From NCBI RefSeq assembly GCF_030272615.1, contig NW_026728918.1:248001-312000 (forward strand): DNA of 64,000 nt, given 5' to 3'. Positions 55,034 to 64,000 of the stretch are shown in pieces. Under the pieces are notes generated by a model. The model was not told where the DNA came from. It saw only the letters and a program-made list of their open reading frames with translations, and searched no databases. The stretch's first letter is position 1, and each line of letters opens with the position of its first letter. The DNA is from Cryptomeria japonica. Taxonomy: Eukaryota > Streptophyta > Pinopsida > Cupressales > Cupressaceae. The translations under genes were made by a program, and so were the position numbers.

Positions 55034-55192
55034 ATGAAGGACGACGCGGATAAGAAGGATAACGATCGTCAGAAGAATAGAGAGAAGGAGAAGAAAATTG
55101 AGGAGGACGATGGAAAGCATGAGATGATGAGTACAAAGGAAAGACAAAGGGAAACATTTCATGAATTTGAGCTTCAAGGAAGGAAGATCTAA
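55034..55192 (+). pseudogene. Short highly charged ORF, possible gag fragment
   Basis: 52 aa, beginning MKDDADKKDNDRQKNREKEK and ending ELQGRKI, almost all Lys, Asp, Glu and Arg. It follows the faint Gag-like frame and may be its charged tail. No domain is recognised. Confidence 0.2.
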
Positions 55193-55429
55193 GTATTTAA
55201 TTTAATGCATTTATTCAAAAGGAAAATGTTATTATTTCTATAATTCATACATGTAGTTATAAATTAATTTGCTAAAAAAAAGGCCAACCAACTATAAATA
55301 AAAGAAATAAAATCAAGGATAGTCAAATAAAGCGTAAAAATAAATCCAAAAGTGAAGCTCTCTGTGGATAAATATGTTTTCTATTCAAATTATAATTCTT
55401 CAGATATAGATGGATTGGATCTATTTCTC

Positions 55430-56290
55430 TTAGATTCTATAATGTAGACTTGTAAACTAATTTAGAGCCTTCAAAATGTATATCAAATTGAAACTTATCA
55501 AAGAAATCCATTTTAAATATTAAGTACATTCAAAGACTTTTAAGAATCATTAAAGATTTATTCAAAAGGGATAATGATTGAATCTTTTTCAATATTGGAT
55601 ATCTTATTCTTGACATTATTTTAAAAAATTTATTAGATCCTTTAATCAACTCTTGATTATAAATAATATCACCTAACACTATAATGAATCTCTACACCCA
55701 TCAACATCCTTGTATCTTTATATAGTTCCTTATATAATGATTTCGTTATTAAGAATTTATGTTTTCTTTTCTAATAATTACTCTACCAATCTCCTATTAT
55801 TATGTGATTATTTATTGAAAAAGAGAGTGGTGGTTGTTGATCTTGATACAATTTAATGAAATATTCAATGATATTATACCTTTCTTGAGATTGTTAGGGT
55901 AATTTTGTATTATTGGTTTTGATACTCCAAATTAAATAATATTGGTTATCTCCAATTGGTATAATGAGTTAGCAAGATTGATATGAATGACATCAAGTGA
56001 GTGATATGTCAATATTGTACACGTGATAAGTAGTGTTAGACTTAAAAGTTCCTAGACATGTGTCATTACTTAATTTAGAACCATAAAATATTATCATGGA
56101 AACCCTTTCATAAAGAAAAAAAAAATCTTAGTCTCACTAATAAGATATTTTTATTGATGTAAAGAATCATGGAAGTCTCAAAATTATTAATGTGTAATAA
56201 TGATGTAAAGCAACACTCACTCTCAAAGCCACAAGGCATTGAAACCTTTCTCACCCATTCAATTATCACCACAAACATTAAGAGTACCTT
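55430..56290. repeat. Dispersed relic of the peptide-gene locus
   Basis: 55440-55760 matches 36450-36740. 56125-56208 (TTATTGATGTAAAGAATCATGG, CTCAAAATTATTAATGTGTAA) matches the flank at 35836-35915 beside the inverted repeat. 56211-56288 matches peptide gene 2. Together these show a larger segment of the peptide neighbourhood copied here and rearranged. Confidence 0.6.
56211..56288 (-). pseudogene. Fragment of the eight-cysteine peptide gene
   Basis: On the minus strand this matches the end of the signal peptide and first mature residues of gene 2 (37655-37730): shared runs include TCTTAATGTT, GTGATA, TTGAA and GGTGAGAA.GGTTTCA. Stops and lost cysteine codons show it is dead. It ends at AGAGTACC, beyond which similarity is lost. 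Confidence 0.55.
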
Positions 56291-56519
56291 CGGTGGTGCA
56301 TTATTTTGGGTAATAAATTGGTTTCATGGGCAACTAGGCCATCATAAGAAATTGAGATTTCTCGCTCCTCCTTGTACCTCCCACCTCTTATCTTGCCCTT
56401 GTCCTTCCTCTTAATTTTCTTCTTCATGTTCCTCCTCGGTGTCCCTCTTTCTCTTTGTTCCTCCTTTCATCTCCATTCCTTGGCCCCCACTCCTCCTCTT
56501 CCTATTGGGTTTTTTGCGA

Positions 56520-57010
56520 TTGTAGGTTGTTGTATTTATGTGCTTTTGTTATTGGTTGATATTATTTTTTTTGTATTTTGTTTGTGTGCGTGCATGTGTG
56601 TATATTTAGGAGTATGCATTGGCATGTATGTATTTGCTTGTTCTTTTTATTCTTGCTTTTATATATATTGGTTTTCTCTTATGTGCTTGTGATTGGTCAT
56701 TTTTTTGTGTTTTCATATTATTGGTTTTCTTTCTTTTTATATTTTGGTTTTTTATTTTTTTCTTTTTTTTTTCTTTTTTTATTTTAGTTTTAGTTTTTAT
56801 TTTTTTTAGATATTTTAGTTGTTTTTCTTGTAGTGGCCTTGTGTTTTTATTCATTTTGTTTTGTCTCTTTTTGGGTGCTATTTTAATTCCATTTTTTCCA
56901 TTTTGTGTGTCCTCTTGGTTTTTGTGTCTCTTTCCTTGTGGCTTCTCTTTCATATTTTTTAATCTACTAGGTCTGCTATCATTTTCTCATATTTTTCTAT
57001 CTTATTCTCT
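56520..57010. repeat. T-rich low-complexity tract
   Basis: Long T runs with TTTTTTATTTT patterns. The Phe-rich ORFs on the plus strand and Lys-rich ORFs on the minus strand follow from this composition and are not genes. Confidence 0.7.
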
Positions 57011-57129
57011 TACTTGCTCATTTGCCTTGATGATGGATCATGGTGTTTGATCTGAAACATTGGCAACGTAAAAATTAACACAGATGAATCCAAAATATTT
57101 ATAAACATATCGATATGGACTATGGAAAC

Positions 57130-58110
57130 TTCATGAATTCAATAGAAACGAGAGTTCAACAGAAATTATAGCAACAGGGGTATACCCTGGATTAAACTAT
57201 GCAACAAAAACCTAAAAGATAAGGGCCAAATTATGTGCCCTTGTCATACAAATGACCTTCTCCCAGTCGTCATAGAGTAATTTGAAGAGATCCCCGCCAC
57301 TTTCCTATTATTCTCATCATCAGCTATAATGTTGCAAAGAAGGGAGAGTGTCAAAGTTGAACTGTGTAGGACCCTGATGCAAAACTTGTTGATTCTAACC
57401 TGTTGTTTGTCTCTTAATTCCACCCTATTGTTGATAACTAATTTTCTCTTTAAGTTTTTTGATTTCTTGGTCTATGTCAGGTCTACAGATGTCAAGGTTT
57501 TGTAGCTCCTCCTTTAAAATCAATGGGTTTTGTATTCCCCTCATCCTTAGGGTCCCCATCCTTATATTTTTCCTTTTTGGACTTAACCTTCCTCTATTTT
57601 CCAGTTACTTTCAGGAGTTCTACATCATTCTTTAGGATCTCAAGGTGACAGGGTGGCCCTGGTTTGATTCCCTCAATGGTATTGGCCAGATTTACATTCA
57701 TTTGTGTCTCCAAAAGTTTAGGGGATTCAAGTCCCATTAAGGGGTCAGGGTCCACCAAACCAGCAAATTCCGTGTTGGTAGGAGGGTTCTCTTATGATTT
57801 GGGATTATTAGTAATATTCCCCTTGTCACCCCTCTCCATGTATTCTTTAGTGGTCATGTGATTGTAGGCCTCCACCTTCTCATCCATAGAGCCCTTAGAG
57901 GCCAATCTACGAGATGTTCATCTACCAATATTATTACCAATGGGATCATCCTCTTTGGACCCTTTAGAGTTGTAGTTAAATCTACAATAATTTTTTTTCT
58001 CTTTCCATCCTTTCCTTTTCTTTTGGAGCCTGAAGAAATATTTTCCCATCCCAAAGTGGATGGACAGGAAGGAGGGATTACTTAAATGATGGTGATAGAA
58101 GATGAAGGTA
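57130..58110 (-). pseudogene. Unrecognised repeat-family ORF region, copy 1
   Basis: Repeated at 60310-61290. Broken minus-strand frames of both copies share QMNVNL.NIIEG, GPPCHLEILKNDV, DPKDEGNTK and a Lys/Glu-rich basic stretch. Directly upstream on the same strand, 59060-58082 gives further broken frames (MKIRGGINWEDLKYPRVVLC, YYYHLSLLNYFRNNK) that may be the N-terminal part of the same protein. I do not recognise the family; a LINE ORF1 or a plant repeat-encoded protein is possible, given the RNase H fragment between the copies. Confidence 0.4.
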
Positions 58111-59060
58111 CCACATAGGAGGCGAAAGCCTCACTAGAAACATGAAAAAATATAGGGCTAAAACTAGAAGCATAAGCCACCAAAGAGAGGGAAGCCAGAA
58201 GGGACAACTGAACCAACATTATGTTCCTAGGAGGGTACAGAGATAGATGGTAGTCGTATAGCATATATTTTAATCCCTTGTAAAGGGAAATGGGGGGTTT
58301 ACCTTCATTTTGGGGGTCAAGGGCATCTTTTATGGAAGTTTCCATAGAATGGAGAAAATAAAATAGCAAACAGTGTAACTTATTGTTTCTAAAATAGTTA
58401 AGAAGAGACAGGTGATAATAGTAAAAGATTTTATGGCGGTCTTCCAAAGTAAAATATTTCATGATAAGAAGACACAACACTACTCGGGGGTATTTGAGAT
58501 CCTCCCAATTGATTCCACCTCGGATTTTCATCAGGATTTACTTCCCTCTGAAAAATCTTCTTAGACCTTCACTATTGGTCGTATGGCTTCTACGTTTCCA
58601 CCTTCATCCCTCAAGGGAAAGTCCTTTGGCCTTTGCAATGACTTCCTCAGTGACTTCAAAAGAAATTACACCCACTACAACTCGCCTATTATTCAATGAG
58701 GTAAAAAATTTAATAGAAAGTTTTTCATCATGCCCCTTAAGGCATTCCATAAAATCGACCACTCCTACCTTAGTGCAATAGTTCCATATGACAACATCCT
58801 CTTGAAGTCCTCTAGATTATTCGACTCATATTGAACCCTATCACCTCTCATTTCCACCTCTTTAGAGAAGATAGACAAATTTTTCTCCTTAAATTTTAGC
58901 ATGGAAACAAAAAAAGTATAGCAATGTCTTGTAGAAATAAAATTTTCATTTCCATAAAAGAATATGGCATAAAGTAATCCTTTGATGAAATAATTGCCAC
59001 TATAATTTGCCAGTCTAGGAGAAGCTTGCAAAGAATACTCCTAGCCAGCTGAAGTGATGT
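58082..59060 (-). pseudogene. Possible N-terminal part of the same repeat-family ORF
   Basis: Minus-strand pieces at 59031-58765 (LANYSGNYFIKGLLYAIFFYG) and 58531-58082 (149 aa, LPHSMETSIKDAL-like region, then hydrophobic) are joined by broken frames with GHDEKLSIKFFTS and EVTEEVIAKAKGLSLEG. It reads like one decayed soluble protein with several frameshifts. The family is not recognised. Confidence 0.35.
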
Positions 59061-59508
59061 TAAGGAAAATGACTATTGCCATCTAAGTGTCGGAACAATG
59101 TGAAAACACATCATTTTCCAAGCTTCCGCCTTTTAAAAATCTTTAACATGCCCTCCAACGACATGATCCTCCATACGGCCCTTATAGTCACACAAGTGAA
59201 TTACATCATCATGAGGTTCAAAAGGCATTGCCAAAAAATGAGTGAAAAACATTTTATGGCATGCATGGAAGTCCACCTTAGACAATCATTTGTACCACTA
59301 TGCTCGAGGCTACAATTATTTGAATTCAAAAAATCCCTCATCCACCCCTCAAAGGCAGTATAGTGGGAATGAGGGAAAGCCTTGATAGATTTTATGTTGA
59401 TTAGAAGTACTATTATTAGTCTCTATTTAATAAGGAGTTTGATAAAGGGGGGAAAGGAGTTACTAATTCCCTAACATCTCAGTCCCTGCAAATTAAGACC
59501 AAGGGCCG

Positions 59509-59880
59509 CTATGGCATCCACCACATAGTTACCTTCCCTATAGGTATGGTTAGTAGGAAGGAGTCAAAGGAAGATAAAAGTTTGCACATGCCTCTAATGA
59601 TACCGTCAATACACAAATTTATTCTATTTAGCCCTTGGATAGAATCAATTATTAGCTTTGAGTCACTTTCAATGGAAAATGTCTTGATCCCAATGGAAAC
59701 AGGAATGGAAAGGCCCCAAAGCAAAGCCATAGCTTCAACTTGATTGAAAGAATGTCCATTCAAATTAACTGCATAAGTTGCGACAAACTCTCTAGTATGA
59801 GTTGTTAGTATTTCACCTACATCTACCAAGCCATGTTGAGTACCATCATCAAAATTAAATTTTGTATAGCCTAACTAGGT
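59509..59880 (-). pseudogene. LINE-type RNase H domain remnant
   Basis: 106 aa from 59829: EFVATYAVNLNGHSFNQVEAMALLWGL, FSIESDSKLIIDSIQGLNR. This is the plant RNase H-like fold (E in the EA-ALLWGL helix, D in ESDSKLIIDSI) found at the C-terminus of plant L1 LINEs. The first catalytic Asp (the strand-1 D.S motif) is not in the open part. Downstream of the Pol domain in a LINE would be the 3' UTR. A stand-alone RNase H-like host gene is less likely because the ORF is truncated. Confidence 0.65.
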
Positions 59881-60104
59881 GAAAATTTCACCCCTAATAA
59901 AAGCCATTTTCTTCAATCCCCTAGTTATTTCTGACTAAAATCTACTGCACAAAAAATGGCATGAAAGAAATAGAATTTTTAGCTCCCATGGTTGACTCCA
60001 AATTATTTAGTCTTCAAATACTAGATTCAACATGGGGGGCTCAAATAAGACTTGCATATATCTCCATATATTGTTATTGTGTGTATCTACGATGAAAGTA
60101 TATG

Positions 60105-60285
60105 AAGATCAATAGCACATTAACATCAAAAAACCAAATGAGAGTTCAAATGAAATATGAGCATTGTTTTGTAGCTTTTTTTAATTCAAAACGTCGCGAT
60201 ATCTAAGGTGATAACCCTTAAATTAGTCTATGATGATCAATATCACATTAACGGCAAAAAACCAAATGAGAGTTCAAATGAAAGT
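60105..60285. repeat. Short direct repeat, period about 129 bp
   Basis: GATCAATAGCACATTAACAT, then CAAAAAACCAAATGAGAGTT at 60108-60155, recurs at 60237-60285 with few changes. Confidence 0.7.
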
Positions 60286-60309
60286 CTGCAAAAAAATCAG
60301 AAATGAGAG

Positions 60310-61290
60310 TTCAACAGAAATTACATCAACTGGGGCATACCCCGAATTAAACTATGTAACATAATCTTAAAAACTAAGGGGCCAAATTATGTGCCCCTGT
60401 CATACTTAAGATCCTTCTCCTAGTCGTTGAAGAGGAATTTCAAGAGATCTCTGGCCGCTTGCCTATCATTCTTGTCATCAGTTGTTTTGTCGTGAAGAAG
60501 GGAGAGTGTCAAAGCTTAACTATGCAAGACCTTGATGTAGAACTTATTGATACTAACCTATTATTTGTCTCTTATGTCTAGTCTGTTATTGATATCTCTA
60601 ATTTCCTATTTTAGTTTACAGATTTTTTCTCCATATCGGGATTGTGGATGTTGCGGTTCTGTATCTCCTTCATGGAATCAGTAGTTTTGTATTGCCCTCA
60701 TCCTTGGGGTCCTAATCCTTATCTTTTTTTCTTTTTGGACTTAACCTTCCTCTATTTACCAATTCCTTCTGGGAGTTTCACATCATTCTTCAAGATCTCA
60801 GGGTGAGAGGGCGGCCCTGAGTCTAGTCCCTCAATGATATTGTCCAAATTCACATTCATTTAAGTCTCAAAAAGTTGACGGGAGTTGGGTCCCATTAAGC
60901 GGCCTGAGTCCACTAGACTAGCAAAGTCCATGCTAGCAGCAAGGTTCTCTTCTTCTTTGGGGCTATTAACAATCTTCCCCTCATCACCCCCCTCCATATC
61001 TTCTTTAGTGGTTGTGTGAATGCAAGCCTCCTCCTTCTTATCCATAAACCCCTAAGAGGCCAATCTACAAGATGTTCATCTACCAATAGTATCATCAATG
61101 GGGTCATCCTCTTCGAACCTTTCAGAATTGGAGTTATCTATAATTAAAAAATTTCACTTTCTAGCCTTGCCTTTACTTTTGGAGCCCGAAGAAATCTTAT
61201 CCCATCCCAAAGTAGATGGGCGAGAAGGAGGGTTTACTTCAATGATGGTGACAGAAGCTGAAGGCACCATAGGGAGGTGAAAGCCTCACT
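60310..61290 (-). pseudogene. Unrecognised repeat-family ORF region, copy 2
   Basis: Second copy of 57130-58110, same orientation. A clearer frame at 61045-60860 reads MDKKEEACIHTTTKEDMEGG, PKEEENLAASMDFASLVDSG, and broken frames continue QMNVNLDNIIEGLDSGPPSH, ILKNDVKLPEGIGK, DPKDEGNTK. Frameshifts and stops are present in both copies at different places, so the gene was intact when the copies arose. Confidence 0.4.
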
Positions 61291-61489
61291 AGAAAGATGA
61301 AAAATATGTGGTTGTTGTGGGCCCCTCCCTACATGTCTTGCTTCTTGTTCTAAGTTTTCATTGGCAAATGTTCTTATTCCCATTCAAATAGTTCCATTAA
61401 CTTTCTAATTCAAATTCTCTTCCTACCCAAAACTTCTTTGGAGACATGTGATCACATAAAAAGGAACAAGGTACCCATCTATTTTCTAG

Positions 61490-61915
61490 TGTATTCATGG
61501 CCTATGCCAGAATGGTAGCTTTGGAGCAGGGTATGAACATCCATCAAAGCATATTGGAAGGGGAATTATATCAGATATTACAGTTCAAAATGCTCTTGTA
61601 GAAGCATAGACAGGGCATCTAAACCATTTGATCAGTTGTGTCAAAGAAATATGATCTCATGAAATGCTACGATCGCAAGATATGCACAAAATACATTTGT
61701 AAAGGATTTAGAAACCTTCAGCCAAATGCGATTGGCAGGTGTAAATCTAGACTTTGTAACCTTTACCAGTGTCCTTCCAACATGTGCCAAAATGGGATCT
61801 TTGGAACAAGGCATGGACATGCAAAGCCAAATCAACTTCATAGAAAACAGACCACAAAAGTTGACGTTGTTCCTCCTTGGCTCAAGTTTGGTTTTGATGA
61901 AATTCCAACTATAAA
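61490..61915 (+). pseudogene. Pentatricopeptide-repeat (PPR) gene fragment
   Basis: Broken plus-strand frames give PPR units. These are CARMVALEQGMNIHQSILEG near 61505, VQNALVEA and GHLNHL, a split ISWNATIARYAQ-like unit, then an open part at 61726: MRLAGVNLDFVTFTSVLPTC, AKMGSLEQGMDMQSQI. PPR proteins bind organellar RNA; the (F)SQMRLAGV.PD.VTF.SVLP.CAKMG.LEQG pattern is typical of the plant PLS subfamily. Stops, a frameshift and the short length (intact genes are several hundred codons) show a processed or fragmentary copy. Intact PPR genes are usually intronless, so no retroposition is implied. Confidence 0.75.
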
Positions 61916-61989
61916 AGTTCATTATTTTTCCTTCATTCTTTTCATGTTTGGTCATTTAAATTGTGAAAAAAAAAGCCTTGTTTGATACT

Positions 61990-62490
61990 CTGCAATCTCT
62001 TTCGAAAGAGAGATTAAATAGTTTAAAATTAATGAAAAATAAGCCTTGTTTAATAGTTCAAATTTATCCATGGCCTCACTTATCTTGGATACTCATTGAA
62101 AAGGGATAAAACAAACAATATATGGAATCCAGCTGCAGCAGTTTCATTATATGGTTCATTTTGCTTTATCATGGTATTCATAATCTCTTTTTAAATAGAT
62201 GGTTTCATACCATTGATGGGGATGACCAAAGATTGGATATTTCTCAACAAGACAAACTACCAAAATAGATGGATTCATATGCAATCTGGATTCAATTGCT
62301 ATAGGCTCACCCACAAATTTTACATCATCTATAACCTTCCTTTTTATTGATCTATAAATTGTATATTTAAATAGATTTTTTTACTATAACCTTCTCAACT
62401 GTAATTATTCGTAGACAAGCGTCTTTCAAGTAGAATAAGGATTGGACGTGGCATTTGCATAAAAAAGAATAAAATGTATAACTGTTTCCA
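61990..62490. other. AT-rich, no feature seen
   Basis: No ORF or recognised repeat on either strand. Confidence 0.4.
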
Positions 62491-62499
62491 TTGGTCTAG

Positions 62500-63925
62500 T
62501 TTACTATTTTTAGTTCTACTTTACTATTTGTATTATATATCATAATAGAAAATGTGTATACAATTGATAAAATTTAATAGGTAGATTTGAATTTATCATT
62601 TTTAATTTGTATGTTGGAAATTATTATTCATTGTGTTTTATAAATAGATTTTTTAATTGTTTAGTGTGATTTATTTTTTGATCATTTAAACTAATGCTAA
62701 TTTTAAATTGTTTGTCAAATTATAATATATTTTTCATTATTTTTTAATACAATGTTTTAATTACATAAAAACTTTTTAAACACCTTAATATATTTTTCTT
62801 AATTAATATTATAGCCAAACCCTAAAGGATCTACCTTTTCCAAAACTCTATGCTAAGAGCCTCAATGTAATCTAGTAAAGAAATCACTAAGCATTTTAAG
62901 GTCCAACATTCCAAGACAAGAATTATAGATTAGCAGAGCTATAATAAGTCCCCAATGCATGGCATGTGATCATTCCTATCTCTAGATGACATGCCTATTA
63001 AATTTAGGCCAATCCCATCAAACTGGCCATTATTCCCTCCTAATGACCTGTATTATATAGAGAATTTAAGTTTAAGTGATGATCTTGCGACCTATTACTT
63101 TTTGCTTGCCTTGTGAAACTAAGTCCACTAGATGTAATTAAATATAGAACAAGCAGTTGTAAGGGCCTTTTTCTTGGTTAGGAAGAATAAGTGACATGGG
63201 TCTCTTTATTGATCATACTCATCAAAGATGAATCTTGATATATCTTAATATTGAGGATAAATTGGAACTACTTCCATATATGTATCTCTATCATATGGGA
63301 TAAAATTATTCTTTTATCAACCCAAAAATGTGTATATAATTATTAAATCTAATATGTATTGGTTAAGATTTGAATATATTATTTATAATTTATATGTTAG
63401 GTTTATTGTTCGGTTATTGGTTTATTTTGTGGTTGGTATTTATATTTTTCAAGTGTGGTTCAATTTTCTAACAATTTGGACTACTGGTTATTTTAATTTC
63501 TTCACCAAGTTATAGCATTTTATTTCATTATTTTTCAATTTCACGCTCTAACTACATTAAAAATTTGTACTCATCTTGATACATTTTTATCTTTACTAAT
63601 ATTCTAGTTAAACACTAAAGGATAAAACTCTCCCAAAACTGAATGTTAAGAGATTAAATGTAATCTCTAAAGGAGTGTATTATATTGATAGCAATAGTGT
63701 TTCATCTAAATAAAATATAATTGCTAAGTATTTTAAGGCTCAACAATCCAAGACAATAAGCATAGATTCTTTTAGATATGACAAGTCCCTAAATGCATGG
63801 CATGTGATTCTTCCCATCTATATATGATATGGCTCTAAATTTAGACCATTCCCATCAATCAATACGATGGTTATTTTTCCTTATTAATGGTATGCATTAT
63901 ATCTAGATAATTCGAGTATATAATA
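62500..63925. repeat. Diverged tandem duplication, period about 830 bp
   Basis: Unit 1 (about 62530-63075) and unit 2 (about 63325-63915) share AAATGTGTATA.AATT, GATTTGAAT.TATTATTT, CTAAAGGAT, TAAGCATTTTAAGG.CAACA, CCAAGACAA, AATGCATGGCATGTGAT and TTAGGCCA/TTAGACCATTCCCATCAA. Differences are many, so the duplication is old. Neither unit encodes protein. Confidence 0.75.
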
Positions 63926-64000
63926 AGCTTGGGATTGTCATTCTTTTTCTTCATATTTTCATTCTAATATCTAATATATCCCTAAATAGAATAGGACCAT

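Noticed and set aside
56578-57050. Phe-rich membrane-like proteins and the Lys-rich minus ORF
   Set aside because: These are translations of a T-rich low-complexity tract.

Overview
The window looks like intergenic DNA from a large plant nuclear genome, most likely a gymnosperm. It is AT-rich, packed with nested and decayed LTR retrotransposons, and almost free of host genes. The gymnosperm assignment is an inference from repeat density and style; no marker gene fixes the species. No bacterial, organellar, rRNA or CRISPR features are visible.

1-25.4 kb is a nested stack. A decayed Ty1/copia pol (plus strand) was hit by a minus-strand Ty3/gypsy element with a tRNA-Lys-type primer site and Tat-like gag. 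The junction was then duplicated in tandem (1-2642 and 2643-8282 plus its continuation). Finally an almost pristine 15,960-bp Ty3/gypsy Tat-lineage element (8283-24242) landed in the second copy. It has 1791-bp LTRs differing at one site seen, TSD ATTAG, a tRNA-Trp primer site, and gag, protease and pol in one frame broken by two stop codons.

25.25-36.13 kb is a large inverted repeat. Two arms of about 2.4 kb (copia-type LTR end plus a deleted LINE-like element) flank a 6-kb spacer. The spacer holds a tRNA-derived SINE candidate, a copia RNase H remnant, a decayed acidic-repeat ORF and the first of two convincing host genes, a small secreted eight-cysteine peptide (30255-30476, minus). Its paralogue is at 37548-37775, minus. 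Relics of the same locus lie near 32.2, 42.1, 43.2 and 56.2 kb, so this is a locally expanding family. Between the paralogues the mature peptide has changed mostly by amino-acid replacement while all cysteines are kept.

38-47 kb holds decayed repeats: a short LTR element with TSD ACATC (40184-41124), gypsy LTR fragments and a minus-strand copia RT remnant. 47018-53781 is an Athila-like non-autonomous element (tRNA-Asp primer site, TSD ATAGA). It carries a 5'-truncated LINE in one LTR and a 2.76-kb non-autonomous copia-type element (TSD CCAAA) in the other. That inner element contains a striking GC-rich island in an otherwise AT-rich window.

54-64 kb has a relic of the peptide locus, two copies of an unrecognised minus-strand ORF region, a LINE RNase H fragment, a broken pentatricopeptide-repeat gene (61.5-61.9 kb) and an AT-rich tandem duplication. 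Apart from the two peptide genes and the coding potential of the young Tat element, nothing looks like an intact gene.
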